A DNA stretch of 64,000 nt from Pseudobacteroides sp. (GCF_036567765.1 NZ_DATCTU010000007.1:124001-188000), one strand, 5' to 3'. Positions 14,879 through 24,673 are shown, numbered from the stretch's first letter. Notes: generated by a model not told the origin, from the sequence alone. Numbers and translations: made by a program.

Positions 14879-16627
14879 ATGAACACCATGTTTGAAGTCT
14901 TTAATATAGATAAAATAAATCTAACAAAATACTTGTTTTTCACTGGAAAAGGCGGTGTAGGTAAAACCTCAACCGCTTGTGCCGTTGCTGTAAATTTGGC
15001 GGATAAAGGAAACCGGGTTCTTCTTATTAGTACAGACCCGGCATCGAATTTACAGGATGTTTTCAATACAGAACTTGATGGCAAAGGAGTCCCAATCGAT
15101 GGTGTCCCAGGTCTTACTGTTGCTAATCTTAATCCGGAGGAAGCAGCTAGAGAATATAGGGAGTCAGTTATTTCTCCTTACAGGGGAAAACTGCCGGATA
15201 GTGTTATCGTAAATATGGAGGAGCAGCTTTCAGGTTCATGCACTGTGGAGATAGCAGCTTTTGACCAGTTTTCAAACTTTATAACAGATAAGTCAACAGA
15301 AAATAAATATGACTATATCATTTTTGATACTGCTCCAACAGGACATACCCTTCGTATGCTTCAGTTACCTTCAGCTTGGAGTAATTTCATCAGTGAAAGT
15401 ACCCATGGTGCATCTTGCTTAGGGCAGTTATCAGGGCTTGAAGCTAAAAAAGGTATATATAAGGAAGCTGTATTAAACCTTTCAGATAAGGATAAAACAA
15501 CATTGATTCTTGTTTCTAGACCTGAGGAAACTCCATTACTTGAAGCTGAACGTTCAAGTCTTGAACTTAGCGATTTAGGCATTAATAATCAGCTTCTAAT
15601 TATAAATGGAGTTTTGGGTGAAGCTTCTGATGTATTATCAAATAAAATATTTGATAAACAGCAAAATGCCATAAGTAGTATGCCTGAAGGACTAAAGAAA
15701 TTTAAGACATATACACTTCCACTTCGTTCCTACAATATTTTAGGTCTCGATAAAATAAGAGCATTTTTCAACAATGACAGCTACAAAAACATTAACATGG
15801 AAATAAAATCAAATGAATTAAAGCATATCAATGCTTTAATTGATGATATTTATACAACTGGGAAAAAGGTTGTTTTCACCATGGGCAAGGGTGGGGTTGG
15901 AAAGACAACTATTGCAGCGACAATAGCAATTGCTCTGGGTAAAAAAGGTGTTAAGGTGCACCTGACTTCTACTGACCCGGCAGACCATCTTAAATATGTC
16001 ATAGAAGGTGCTGAAAATATAACCCTCAGCAAAATTGATGAAAAGCAAGAGTTACTAAAATATCAAAATGAGGTGTTGAGCAAGGCACGTGAAACTATGA
16101 GTGAGGATGACATTGCATATGTCGAAGAGGATTTGAGATCTCCTTGCACTCAAGAGATTGCTGTGTTCAGAGCATTTGCTGAAATAGTTGATAAGTCCGA
16201 GAAAGAGGTTGTAGTTATCGATACAGCACCGACCGGGCATACTCTTTTGCTGCTTGATTCTACACAAAGTTATCACAGAGAGGTTCAAAGAACAAAGGGT
16301 GAAACTCCTGTGTCAGTTCAGAGATTACTACCAAGACTTAGAGATGACAAACTAACTGAAGTGGTTATTGTTACTTTACCTGAGGCTACACCTGTATTTG
16401 AAGCCATGAGACTCAAAGAAGACTTAGGTCGTGCCGGGATAAAAAACAATTGGTGGGTTGTTAATCAATGTCTTTCAATGACAGATACGAAAAATCCAAT
16501 GCTAATTGCTCGCGCTGAAGCTGAAACCCAGTGGATCGAAAAAGTAAATGGTATAAGCGCAGGAAACTTTGTGGCAATACCGTGGCTTGAGGATGCTTCA
16601 ATTGAGCGTATTATTAAAAGTATATAG
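14879..16627 (+). CDS. arsA: ArsA arsenite-transport ATPase (two-domain)
   Basis: 582 residues from ATG 14879, 1 base after the arsD stop. Two homologous halves, each with a deviant Walker [11 protein letters not shown] and a signature [10 protein letters not shown] or [10 protein letters not shown]. Cys residues in SGSCTVE and RSPCTQE of the two halves match the arsenite-binding cysteines. ArsA drives arsenite extrusion through the membrane partner, here the Acr3 protein encoded next. Standard length for a full tandem ArsA. Confidence 0.95.
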   Translation: MNTMFEVFNIDKINLTKYLFFTGKGGVGKTSTACAVAVNLADKGNRVLLISTDPASNLQDVFNTELDGKGVPIDGVPGLTVANLNPEEAAREYRESVISPYRGKLPDSVIVNMEEQLSGSCTVEIAAFDQFSNFITDKSTENKYDYIIFDTAPTGHTLRMLQLPSAWSNFISESTHGASCLGQLSGLEAKKGIYKEAVLNLSDKDKTTLILVSRPEETPLLEAERSSLELSDLGINNQLLIINGVLGEASDVLSNKIFDKQQNAISSMPEGLKKFKTYTLPLRSYNILGLDKIRAFFNNDSYKNINMEIKSNELKHINALIDDIYTTGKKVVFTMGKGGVGKTTIAATIAIALGKKGVKVHLTSTDPADHLKYVIEGAENITLSKIDEKQELLKYQNEVLSKARETMSEDDIAYVEEDLRSPCTQEIAVFRAFAEIVDKSEKEVVVIDTAPTGHTLLLLDSTQSYHREVQRTKGETPVSVQRLLPRLRDDKLTEVVIVTLPEATPVFEAMRLKEDLGRAGIKNNWWVVNQCLSMTDTKNPMLIARAEAETQWIEKVNGISAGNFVAIPWLEDASIERIIKSI

Positions 16628-16644
16628 AAGGGAATGTTATTCAA

Positions 16645-17724
16645 ATGGAAAATGAAAATAAAGCGAGATTGTCGTTTTTAGACAGGTTTTTAACACTTTG
16701 GATTTTTATCGCAATGGCTATAGGCGTTGTAGGGGGATACTTCTTCCCGGATTTAGCAAAATCACTTAGTAATTTTAGTACAGGAACAATTTCATGGCCG
16801 ATAGCAATTGGTCTAATAATTATGATGTATCCGCCCCTTGCAAAAGTTAAGTATGAAGAGATTGGCAAGGTTGTTCAAAATAAAAAAGTATTTACGTTTT
16901 CACTTATTCAAAACTGGATCATTGGACCCATTTTAATGTTTGGTTTAGCAGCCTTAATGCTAGGGGATAAACCTGGTTTTGCCATTGGGCTTGTTATAAT
17001 AGGCCTTGCAAGATGTATTGCAATGGTTATAGTTTGGAATACCCTTGCCAAAGGTGATAATGAATACTGTGCGGCATTGGTAGCTCTAAATTCTATATTC
17101 CAAATACTTTTATATACTGTGTATATTTATTTCTTTGCAACCCTTCTTCCTAAATGGTTAGGTCTTTCATGGGGAGGTCAGGTTGTTGATGTATCCATGA
17201 TGGAAGTTGCAAAAAGTGTGCTTATCTATCTTGGTATTCCTTTTGCTGCTGGATTTATAACAAGGCTTGGTTTAATTAAGGCTAAAACAAAAGAGTGGTA
17301 TGAAAACGTTTTTATTCCCAAAATATCTCCGCTGGCTTTAATAGCCTTGCTTTATACAATTGTAATCATGTTCATTACTAAAGGAGAACAGATCATTAAA
17401 AATCCCGGTGATGTAATCCGAATTGCTATACCATTATTGATATACTTTGCAATTATGTTCTTTGTAAGCTTCTATATGTCTTACAAGGGTGGATTTAAAT
17501 ATGATCAGACGGTAACCCTGGCATTTACAGCTGCAAGTAATAATTTTGAATTGGCAATTGCTGTTGCGGTAGCAGTATTTGGTATTGCATCGGATGTTGC
17601 TTTCACTGCAGTTATTGGACCACTTGTTGAAGTTCCAGTAATGATAGCTTTGGTAAATGCGGCACTTTTCTTCAGAAAGAAGTTTTTTGCTGATAACGGA
17701 GTGCCAAAAAAGGTGGGGACATGA
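16645..17724 (+). CDS. acr3: Acr3 arsenite efflux permease
   Basis: 359 residues, about ten membrane helices, in the BART superfamily. The family's essential Cys lies in [11 protein letters not shown] (C124), and the second core motif is [21 protein letters not shown] near the end. Exports As(OH)3; usually works as a secondary carrier but often pairs with ArsA/ArsD as here. Its end overlaps the next gene by 4 bases. Confidence 0.95.
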   Translation: MENENKARLSFLDRFLTLWIFIAMAIGVVGGYFFPDLAKSLSNFSTGTISWPIAIGLIIMMYPPLAKVKYEEIGKVVQNKKVFTFSLIQNWIIGPILMFGLAALMLGDKPGFAIGLVIIGLARCIAMVIVWNTLAKGDNEYCAALVALNSIFQILLYTVYIYFFATLLPKWLGLSWGGQVVDVSMMEVAKSVLIYLGIPFAAGFITRLGLIKAKTKEWYENVFIPKISPLALIALLYTIVIMFITKGEQIIKNPGDVIRIAIPLLIYFAIMFFVSFYMSYKGGFKYDQTVTLAFTAASNNFELAIAVAVAVFGIASDVAFTAVIGPLVEVPVMIALVNAALFFRKKFFADNGVPKKVGT

Positions 17725-18437
17725 GATTTGCGGTTTTAGGTGATGTTCACAGCAATATTGTTGCCCTCGAAAATGTATTAAAGGATATCGATAGTAAGAA
17801 GGTTGATTTCGTTTTATCAACTGGAGATCTGGTGGGTTATTTACCTTTTCCAAATGAAGTGGTTGAGATGGTTAGGAAAAGAGGAATTCTTTCCATTCAG
17901 GGAAATCATGATAAATATATAGGTTCCTGCGTGAGGGTGAATTCAGAAATTATCAGTAGAATGTCAGAACAGGAACTGGTTTCAAATGCGTCTGCTGCAT
18001 TTACCAATATGACACTTACAGATGAAAATAGAAGATATTTAAGAAACATGCCAAGTAAATTACAACTTACCATTAAAAATAAGATTGTTTTATTAGTTCA
18101 TGGAAGTCCTGAAAGAATTGATGAATATGTCTATGATGATGTTGAAAAGCTGAAAGTCCTTGCAGAACAGTCAGAGGAGGATATTATTATCTGCGGACAT
18201 ACGCATATACCTTTTCATAGAGAAATAATTGTCAAGCACTTTATAAATGCTGGGTCAGTAGGAAAGCCAAAGCATGGGAATGCAAATGCGACTTATGTGA
18301 TTGTTGATATTTCTAAAGATAATATTTTTGTTGATATAATCGAGGTTAAATATGAGGTTGAAAAGATAATAAAGGTAGTGGAACAAGGTAATATGTTTGA
18401 TAAAAAGCTTTGTGACATGCTGTTAAAGGGTTATTGA
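17721..18437 (+). CDS. Calcineurin-like metallophosphoesterase
   Basis: 238 residues with all metallophosphoesterase motifs: GDVHSN (7-12), GDLVGY, GNHD, a later HGSP and GHTHIP. The two-metal site is complete. Similar in layout to YfcE/MJ0936-type phosphodiesterases. It is joined to acr3 by an ATGA overlap, so it belongs to the ars operon; its role in arsenic handling is unknown and may be cleavage of an arsenylated or phosphorylated small molecule (speculative). Confidence 0.9.
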   Translation: MRFAVLGDVHSNIVALENVLKDIDSKKVDFVLSTGDLVGYLPFPNEVVEMVRKRGILSIQGNHDKYIGSCVRVNSEIISRMSEQELVSNASAAFTNMTLTDENRRYLRNMPSKLQLTIKNKIVLLVHGSPERIDEYVYDDVEKLKVLAEQSEEDIIICGHTHIPFHREIIVKHFINAGSVGKPKHGNANATYVIVDISKDNIFVDIIEVKYEVEKIIKVVEQGNMFDKKLCDMLLKGY

Positions 18438-18454
18438 TGAAGGAGGAATTGTGT

Positions 18455-20110
18455 ATGAGGATACTGATTATTGGTGCGGTTGCTGCTGGAACATCGGCAG
18501 CCGCCAAAGCAAGAAGAAATAGCGAGGATGCAGAAATAATTATATATGAAAAAGATAGCTTCATTTCATACTCAGGGTGCGGTATGCCATACTACTTAGG
18601 TAAGCATATTGAAAAGGCTGAAGAATTGACTCCGCGTGATCCTGAATTTTTTAGAAGTAAATACAATGTTGATATACGAACAAGGCACGAGGTTTTATCA
18701 ATTGAACCATCAAAAAAGGAATTGAAAGTTAGGAATCTGGAAACAAATGAAGTATTTTCTGATAACTACGACAAGCTTGTTCTTGCGACAGGTGCCAAGT
18801 CTGTTATTCCTCCCATTCCAGGAGTTGAAAAAAGTAATGTTTTTACCTTGCGAAATATTATAGACATGAATAAGATAGCCACATATATCGCTGAAAATAT
18901 TCCACAAAAAGCAGTGATTGTTGGAACAGGCTTTATAGGCTTGGAAGTATGTGAAAACTTGTCCGATATTGGTTTAGAGGTAACTCTGGTGGAGAAGCTG
19001 CCACAAGTGACACCGGGACTCGATTCGGATATGGCAGTATATGTTGAAGCGCATCTAAAAAGCAAAGGTGTTAAGGTTTTAACAAATAGCGGAGTGATAG
19101 AGATAAGTGATAATGAGGTGTTTCTATCAAACGGAGAAAAAATACCAGCGGATATAATTATTATAGCTACCGGTGTGAGACCAAATGTTGAACTTGCAAA
19201 ATCTGCAAACCTTGAACTTGGTCACACTGGAGCCATCAAGGTAAATAAAATGATGCAGACAAGTGACTCAGATATTTATGCCTGTGGTGATTGTATTGAG
19301 CAATATCAGCTTGTGACAGGTAAACCAGTTTATAGACCACTTGGTTCTACTGCCAATAAAACAGGAAGAATTGCCGGAGATTGTGTTACAGGGGGCTCCC
19401 TTGAATTCAGAGGAGTTCTTGGTACAGGGATTTTTAAGATGTTTGATTTGGCTGTCGCGCAGACAGGATTATCAGAACGTGAAGCAATAGAGCTGGGATT
19501 GGATGTCCAGGTGTGCCATAATATTAAGCCTAATAAACCTGAATACATGGGTGGTAAAGAGATTGTCATCAAGGCTGTTGCCGATAGAAACACTGGTAGA
19601 CTTTTGGGCGTACAGATTATTGGCGAAGATGGAGTCGATAAGAGAATTGATGTATTTGTCACAGCTATAACCTTTGGGGCTAAAGCAGAGGACTTGTTCC
19701 ATCTGGACTTGGCTTATGCACCACCCTTCTCAACCACAAAAGACCCTGTCATGTATACGGGTATGATTCTTGACAATGCAATTAATAAGGGACGCCCATT
19801 AATTACAGCCAAGGAGCTTGATACTCTTATTACTTCCGGTGAAAAATATAATTTGGTGGATGCAAGAGTTTCAAAGCAATATGATAAAGACCATGTTGAT
19901 ACGGCTGTTAATATTCCACATGAAAAATTAAGAAACCGAGTTGAAGAAATGGACAAAGATTTAATCACAATTACATACTGCAATAAAGGTGTTACAGGCA
20001 ATGCAGCTCAGAATATACTGATTAACAAGGGATTTAATAGGGTATACAATATCTCGGGAGGACACAAAACTTTTAGTAAATGGAGGTCAAATGGTAATAG
20101 TTCAAAATAA
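18455..20110 (+). CDS. CoA-disulfide reductase/NADH oxidase with C-terminal rhodanese domain
   Basis: 551 residues from ATG 18455, with AGGAGG 8 bases upstream. FAD fold at the N-terminus (MRILIIGAVAAGTSAA), redox Cys in YSGCGMPYYLG (C42, as in CoA-disulfide reductases), a second dinucleotide fold VIVGTGFIGLEV and ATGVRPN. Residues from about 455 are a rhodanese domain with the loop CNKGVTGN (C509). These fusions reduce CoA disulfide or persulfide/polysulfide. Placed last in the ars gene series; a thiol-redox role during arsenite stress is plausible. Confidence 0.9.
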   Translation: MRILIIGAVAAGTSAAAKARRNSEDAEIIIYEKDSFISYSGCGMPYYLGKHIEKAEELTPRDPEFFRSKYNVDIRTRHEVLSIEPSKKELKVRNLETNEVFSDNYDKLVLATGAKSVIPPIPGVEKSNVFTLRNIIDMNKIATYIAENIPQKAVIVGTGFIGLEVCENLSDIGLEVTLVEKLPQVTPGLDSDMAVYVEAHLKSKGVKVLTNSGVIEISDNEVFLSNGEKIPADIIIIATGVRPNVELAKSANLELGHTGAIKVNKMMQTSDSDIYACGDCIEQYQLVTGKPVYRPLGSTANKTGRIAGDCVTGGSLEFRGVLGTGIFKMFDLAVAQTGLSEREAIELGLDVQVCHNIKPNKPEYMGGKEIVIKAVADRNTGRLLGVQIIGEDGVDKRIDVFVTAITFGAKAEDLFHLDLAYAPPFSTTKDPVMYTGMILDNAINKGRPLITAKELDTLITSGEKYNLVDARVSKQYDKDHVDTAVNIPHEKLRNRVEEMDKDLITITYCNKGVTGNAAQNILINKGFNRVYNISGGHKTFSKWRSNGNSSK

Positions 20111-20121
20111 AGTAAAGGGTG

Positions 20122-20201
20122 TTCAAACCTTTTGGCAATAATCAAACCTTTTAGCGGAAATTCTATACTTTTTAGCGTTAATCAAACCTTTTAGCAGAAC
20201 T
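20122..20201. repeat. Four tandem 20-bp repeats
   Basis: Units start at 20122, 20142, 20162 and 20182. Three share TCAAACCTTTT(A/G)GC; the third is diverged (TCTATACTTTTTAGC). The exact 20-base period suggests protein-binding sites, for example the repeated transposase sites at ends of IS21-like elements. Identity not proven. Confidence 0.75.
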
Positions 20202-20270
20202 CGATTTCCGTTAAATTGTATCAAAATTATAGTTATTAGACAAATAATAACAAACTTTTTAATACAATGC

Positions 20271-20300
20271 AAAGTCACTGATTTCAGTGGCTTTCGTTGT
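20271..20300. terminator. Small hairpin, possible terminator
   Basis: AAAGTCACTG (20271-20280) with CAGTGGCTTT (20285-20294), one G-T pair, four-base loop, followed by CGTTGTTTTA. May end transcripts of the ars operon. Confidence 0.45.
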
Positions 20301-20360
20301 TTTATGGGCAATCTCTAAACAAAATTTTGCTCGTTTTGCTCTTGTTTGAGGTCTTTTTTT

Positions 20361-20422
20361 AAAGATAATGCATACCCCTATTCAAAAATCTTAAATTTTG
20401 AATAGGGGTATGCATTATCTTT
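20361..20422. repeat. 62-bp palindrome with perfect 27-bp arms
   Basis: Left arm 20361-20387 and right arm 20396-20422 are exact inverse complements, starting AAAGATAATGCATACCCC, with an 8-base loop. No T-run follows on either strand. It overlaps the stop codon of the minus-strand remnant beside it. Could be a miniature mobile element end or a very stable RNA hairpin. Confidence 0.85.
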
Positions 20423-20612
20423 AATGAACCTGGACTGGGGCTGCGAAAGCATTGGAAACTGGCCTTATGAATTGTTTAGGTTGATTTTTATATAGCTTTT
20501 TAGCTTTAAAAGGTAATTGTGAAAGCCTTGTTCCGGGAGCAACAATACTGAACTCCTTACCACTATACCTTTCCTGCAAAGTCAATTTCTCTAATGGAAT
20601 AACCTCTTTCTT
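20421..20612 (-). pseudogene. Start-less C-terminal gene remnant, possibly transposase
   Basis: A 63-codon open frame on the minus strand, beginning right after an in-frame TGA at 20613-20615 and having no start codon. The product has a coding-like composition, with LEKLTLQERYSGKEF and later LPFKAKKLYKNQPKQF. It looks like the C-terminal end of a larger protein. A transposase tail (Mu/IS21 type) is possible given the repeats nearby, but I do not recognise it firmly. Confidence 0.4.
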
Positions 20613-20625
20613 TCATATCTTATAA

Positions 20626-20904
20626 CTACACCAAAGCCTCCCTATAATATATATATATTTTGCTGTAAAGATGATTAAAATTGGCTAAGTCAAGATGTCC
20701 AAAGCCAGCTAAATCAGTTGCTATGGTTAAAAAATAGCATTTATTCAGAGAAGAGCCGATTATCCATTTTTTTTTTATATGTTTTCTTCTTATTTTTTCA
20801 ATTTGTGGGCTATCGTATTTTTCAGAGTATTCCCAAAGACTTTTAAACTTAGCATCCTTTTTTAACTCATCTATCCACTTGTCAACTTCAAATTGTGAAG
20901 TCAT
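20626..20904 (-). CDS. Small hypothetical protein
   Basis: 92 residues, with AGAGGTG 5 bases before the ATG on the minus strand. N-terminal half is charged and helical (VDKWIDELKKDAKFKSLWEYSEKYDSPQIEKIRRKHIKKK), the C-terminal half mixed, with no membrane segment or known motif. It lies in the decayed interval and is followed by the remnant frame on the same strand, so it may itself be a survivor of a broken element. Confidence 0.45.
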   Translation of the reverse strand: MTSQFEVDKWIDELKKDAKFKSLWEYSEKYDSPQIEKIRRKHIKKKWIIGSSLNKCYFLTIATDLAGFGHLDLANFNHLYSKIYIYYREALV

Positions 20905-21045
20905 AACATCACCTCTGAATACAGTATGTACATAAAACGAGTATTTTATTTCGTGAAATCTTTTCTTCTATTATGTGATTTTTGAAGGAGAACAAACTTA
21001 GCAAAAAAAATGACATAAAAAATTATAAAATTTTTTAAAAATATC

Positions 21046-21074
21046 TTGACAGAAAAAAATGAACTTAATAAAAT
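21046..21074 (+). promoter_or_regulatory. Promoter of heat-shock/mannoside operon
   Basis: TTGACA (21046-21051), 17-base spacer, TAAAAT (21069-21074). The CIRCE operator begins 4 bases after the -10 box, so HrcA would block it directly. Confidence 0.85.
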
Positions 21075-21078
21075 ATTA

Positions 21079-21105
21079 TTAGCACTCGATGGCGTTGAGT
21101 GCTAA
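21079..21105 (+). promoter_or_regulatory. CIRCE operator (HrcA binding site)
   Basis: Perfect TTAGCACTC, 9 bases, GAGTGCTAA. This is the HrcA repressor site of class I heat-shock genes. It precedes a sugar-metabolism gene rather than groES; groES/groEL follow six kilobases later in the same direction, with no CIRCE of their own. Confidence 0.97.
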
Positions 21106-21109
21106 TAAA

Positions 21110-21232
21110 GCGTTTTAATATTCCTTTTAACTTTTGATACTTATATTTATGGCGTTAATTCGTTATCGATATTTTATCTTAAAACTAGAGGGGGTTTTAA
21201 AGCGCTTTTTTGATTATGGAATATTAAAACGC
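21110..21232 (+). other. Structured leader after CIRCE
   Basis: GCGTTTTAATATTCC (21110-21124) and GGAATATTAAAACGC (21218-21232) are exact inverse complements enclosing about 93 bases, which include a GGGGGTTTT tract and the small palindrome AAAGCGCTTT. The arm starts 5 bases after CIRCE, as in the second CIRCE leader at 36843. Confidence 0.65.
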
Positions 21233-21280
21233 ATGAAATACTTAAAACGCAATTACGATGATGTTGTACAGAGGAGTGAA

Positions 21281-22288
21281 ATGCTGATGACAAACAGGTT
21301 TGAGACAAAGCTTATCAGCTCTGACAGGCATTCCTATAGGGAGCTTTTTAAAAGGAATCCCGGCAATCCAATTCTCTCATCAAAGGATTGGCCCTATGCT
21401 GCAAATACAGTATTTAACCCTGCAGCAACCATGTATAACGGCAAGGTTCTGCTTCTGGCAAGGGTTGAGGATAGGAGAGGATTTTCTCATCTAACGAAGG
21501 CTGTCAGCGATGACGGTATAAACAATTGGGTGATAGATGAAAAGCCCACCCTCGAGCCTGATTCGGAGAGATATCCCGAGGAGGAATGGGGTATTGAGGA
21601 CCCGAGGATTACCTGGGTGGAGGAGCTTAGGAAGTATGCTGTTGTATATACTGCCTACTCAAAAGGCGGCCCCTTGGTTTCAATGGCCTTAACGAAGGAT
21701 TTTGAAAGCTATGAGAGATTGGGACCTGTAATGCCGCCGGAGGACAAGGATGCTGCACTGTTCCCGAAAAGAATTAACGGTAAATGGCTGCTTATACATA
21801 GACCCATTCCTGCACACCATGGACCGGGTGCTCATATATGGGTGTCACGGTCGGATGACCTTAAATATTGGGGAGAACACCAGATACTGATTGATGCAAG
21901 ACAAGGCGGATGGTGGGATGCAAACAAGGTGGGACTTAACACACCTCCCCTTGAAACTCCTGAAGGCTGGCTCATACTTTACCATGGAGTACGACAGACT
22001 GCAGCCGGAGCCATATACAGGCTTGGACTCGCCCTTTTGGACCTTGAAAACCCCTTCAGGGTATTGCGGAGAAGTGATGAGTGGGTATTTGGCCCCCATG
22101 AGTTCTATGAAAGAGAAGGGGACGTAGATGATGTAGTGTTCCCCTGTGGGTGGGTATATGACGAAAAAACAGGGGAAATCAAGATGTATTATGGTGCAGC
22201 AGACACCTGTATTGCCATGGCAACCACCAATCTGAAGGATTTGCTGGAATATATCAAAAAGTGTCCTGAGCCAAAAGCTAATATGTAA
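21281..22288 (+). CDS. GH130 family mannoside phosphorylase
   Basis: 335 residues from ATG 21281 (GAGGAG upstream); an upstream in-frame start would read through the structured leader. Five-bladed propeller family GH130: the catalytic acid lies in GIEDPRITW, with phosphate-binding basic residues expected around LLIHRP; NPAATMYNGKVLLLARVEDRRG is also typical. GH130 enzymes cleave beta-linked mannosides with phosphate, giving mannose-1-phosphate, or run in reverse to build them; members act on beta-1,4- or beta-1,2-mannosides. Linkage not predictable here. First gene behind CIRCE, next to genes that make and use mannose-1-phosphate. Confidence 0.88.
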   Translation: MLMTNRFETKLISSDRHSYRELFKRNPGNPILSSKDWPYAANTVFNPAATMYNGKVLLLARVEDRRGFSHLTKAVSDDGINNWVIDEKPTLEPDSERYPEEEWGIEDPRITWVEELRKYAVVYTAYSKGGPLVSMALTKDFESYERLGPVMPPEDKDAALFPKRINGKWLLIHRPIPAHHGPGAHIWVSRSDDLKYWGEHQILIDARQGGWWDANKVGLNTPPLETPEGWLILYHGVRQTAAGAIYRLGLALLDLENPFRVLRRSDEWVFGPHEFYEREGDVDDVVFPCGWVYDEKTGEIKMYYGAADTCIAMATTNLKDLLEYIKKCPEPKANM

Positions 22289-22354
22289 AGCTTGTATTAC
22301 ACATAATGCAATAATGTAATTATATACTAACTGACTAAGATGGGAGGAATACAT

Positions 22355-23398
22355 ATGAAGGCATTATTTTTAGCAGGTGGGTTAGGAACCCGATTAAAAC
22401 CAATTACAGATGACTTGCCTAAGCCAATGGTGCCAATTATGGGCAAGCCTCTTTTAGAAAGGAATATTGAAAACCTTAAAAAGCATGGTGTTGATGAGAT
22501 TGTACTGAGCACCTGCTACAAGCCTCATAAAATTGAGAAGTATTTTGAAGACGGAAGAAAACTGGGAGTGAAAATCAGCTATATCTCCGAGGATGTGCCT
22601 TTGGGCACCGCTGGTGCAATCAAAAATGCACAGAGATTTTTCAATGACACCTTCCTGGTATTTAATGCAGATATCCTAAGCGACATTGATATCTCTGAAA
22701 TGATACGTTTCCACAAGGAAAAGGGAGCCCTTGCAACCATTGCGGTAACGCAGGTTGACAATCCTTCAGCCTATGGAGTGATTGAGCATGATAAAAACGG
22801 ATTCGTTACTGCCTTCAAGGAAAAGCCCCAGCCCCATGAAAGCAGCTCCAACCTGATCAATGCAGGTGTGTATATATTTGAACCGCAGCTTTTGGACGAA
22901 ATTCCTTCTGGAAGGGCAGTGTCCATTGAAAGGGAAACATATCCGCTGCTCCTTCAAAAAGGATTTAAGATAGCAGTTTATAACCGGTGCTCCTATTGGC
23001 TTGACCTGGGTACACCCGAAAAATACCTTAAGGCTCATAATGATATCCTTGAAGGGAATTTGCAGATTGGTAACCATGACTTTAACAAAAATCTGCAATG
23101 CATCAGCAAGACGGCGAAGATAAGCCATAACGCAAAGATAATCGGGCCAGTGTATATAGGGGATAATGTTGAAATCGGCTCCTTTGCAGTTATAGGCCCG
23201 GATACTGCCTTGTGCGATGACTCTTCAGTTGGCATGGGTGCCAAGGTTGTAGGAAGTGTGGTCTGGGATCATGTTCATGTCGGAGGCGGAGCATCGGTTG
23301 TAAACTCAGTGGTTATGTCCAATTGCAGAGTTGATCGAAATAGTGAAGAGTATAATACTGTTTTGACAGAAAACTTCAGTCATCCGATAGCAGTGTAG
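22355..23398 (+). CDS. Sugar-1-phosphate nucleotidyltransferase (mannose-1-phosphate guanylyltransferase-like)
   Basis: 347 residues from ATG 22355 with GGGAGG 7 bases upstream. N-domain: MKALFLAGGLGTRLKPITDDLPKPM nucleotide loop (G8-R13, KP lysine), FNADIL metal site, LINAGVYIF. C-domain from about residue 250: left-handed beta-helix hexapeptides (IGPVYIGDNVEIG, VIGPDT). This arrangement fits GDP-mannose pyrophosphorylases; glucose-1-phosphate enzymes share it, so the sugar is inferred from context. It would turn Man-1-P and GTP into GDP-mannose for the GT4 enzyme downstream. Confidence 0.85.
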   Translation: MKALFLAGGLGTRLKPITDDLPKPMVPIMGKPLLERNIENLKKHGVDEIVLSTCYKPHKIEKYFEDGRKLGVKISYISEDVPLGTAGAIKNAQRFFNDTFLVFNADILSDIDISEMIRFHKEKGALATIAVTQVDNPSAYGVIEHDKNGFVTAFKEKPQPHESSSNLINAGVYIFEPQLLDEIPSGRAVSIERETYPLLLQKGFKIAVYNRCSYWLDLGTPEKYLKAHNDILEGNLQIGNHDFNKNLQCISKTAKISHNAKIIGPVYIGDNVEIGSFAVIGPDTALCDDSSVGMGAKVVGSVVWDHVHVGGGASVVNSVVMSNCRVDRNSEEYNTVLTENFSHPIAV

Positions 23399-23497
23399 AA
23401 AAGACAGCTTTAGCGAAAAAATGTGGACATTCCTCAACGTAAAAGGAATACTTTCAGAGAGGTGTGTCTCTTACAACAATAAAAAGGAGGTTTGGGC

Positions 23498-24673
23498 ATG
23501 GTTTCAAACAGAATACGGAATGTGGCATTTTTAAGTACTTACCCTTCAAGGGAATGCGGACTTGCAACCTTTACCCAGGACCTTGTAAGGGAGCTTGATA
23601 ACGTTAGTCTTTTAAATAAGCCAAAGGTTATCGCCGTGAGTAATAATGATTACAGCTACAGCGACAGGGTTATCATGGAGCTTTGGCAGCATGACAGGGA
23701 AAGCTATATCAACACAGCAGAGGCTATTAACAATTCAAATATAGAGCTTCTTGTAATAGAGCATGAGTACGGCATATTTGGTGGAGAGGCAGGCGAATAC
23801 ATACTTGACCTGGTTGACAACCTGCAAATACCATTTGTCACCACACTTCACACAGTACTTCCCAGACCTTCTGAAAAGCAAAGGGAAATACTGGAGCTGC
23901 TTGGCGAAAAAAGTGCTAAGATTATCACTATGGCAAAAAATACAAAGCCTATCCTTGAGAAGGTTTATGGTATAGACCCGTCAAAAATAGAGGTGATACA
24001 CCATGGTGTACCCTACAGGATTCTCGAGTCAAGAGATACTCTGAAAGAAAAGCAAGGTCTTTCGGGTCGTAGCGTTGTCAGCACCTTCGGACTTTTAAGT
24101 CCAGGCAAAGGGCTGGAATATGGCATAGAAGCCATTGCAAAGGTGGCTAAGGAGCATAAGGACATTGTCTACCTGATTCTTGGACAGACACACCCATGTG
24201 TAAAAAAAGAGTCGGGCGAAGAATACAGGGAAAAGCTGATGGAATTGGTAGACAGGCTAGGAATAAAGGAGCATGTATGGTTTGTAGATAAATACCTTTC
24301 AAAGGATGAAATTATACACTATCTCCAGTTGTCGGACATCTACATGACACCGTACCTTGGAAAAGATCAAGCAGTCAGCGGAACCCTGGCTTACGCTGTC
24401 GGGTATGGAAGGGTCATAGTATCCACACCTTACAGTTATGCAAAGGAAATGCTTTCAGAGGGCAGAGGACTTCTGGCAGAGTTTAACGATGCCCATTCAC
24501 TGGCAAGACATATCAAGTATGTATTAAAAAATCCAGAAGCTAAAAAGGAAATGGAAAGACGGACCTTGAGTGTTGGCAGGACTATGATGTGGGGTAATGT
24601 TGCAAATCATTATACAAAGCTCTTTATAGATACTCTTGAAGAAATGAAGCTTGTGGGCAGCATGGTGGTATGA
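23498..24673 (+). CDS. Family 4 glycosyltransferase
   Basis: 391 residues from ATG 23498 (AAGGAGG, spacing 7). GT-B fold: N-domain with STYPSRECGLATFTQDL and IEHEYGIFGGEAG, C-domain with VSTFGLLSPGKGLEYGIEA and the nucleotide-sugar site YLGKDQAVSGTLAYAVGYG. No signal peptide or membrane helix, so cytoplasmic. With a GDP-mannose-type pyrophosphorylase before it, it is likely a mannosyltransferase (inference). Its end overlaps the next gene by 4 bases. Confidence 0.85.
   Translation: MVSNRIRNVAFLSTYPSRECGLATFTQDLVRELDNVSLLNKPKVIAVSNNDYSYSDRVIMELWQHDRESYINTAEAINNSNIELLVIEHEYGIFGGEAGEYILDLVDNLQIPFVTTLHTVLPRPSEKQREILELLGEKSAKIITMAKNTKPILEKVYGIDPSKIEVIHHGVPYRILESRDTLKEKQGLSGRSVVSTFGLLSPGKGLEYGIEAIAKVAKEHKDIVYLILGQTHPCVKKESGEEYREKLMELVDRLGIKEHVWFVDKYLSKDEIIHYLQLSDIYMTPYLGKDQAVSGTLAYAVGYGRVIVSTPYSYAKEMLSEGRGLLAEFNDAHSLARHIKYVLKNPEAKKEMERRTLSVGRTMMWGNVANHYTKLFIDTLEEMKLVGSMVV

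Larger units (their letters stand above)
20111..20625. other. Gene-poor, decayed interval
   Basis: No intact gene in these 515 bases. It holds four 20-bp tandem repeats, a small hairpin, a long perfect palindrome and a start-less reading frame on the minus strand, each listed separately. The combination suggests the remains of an insertion element. Confidence 0.6.
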
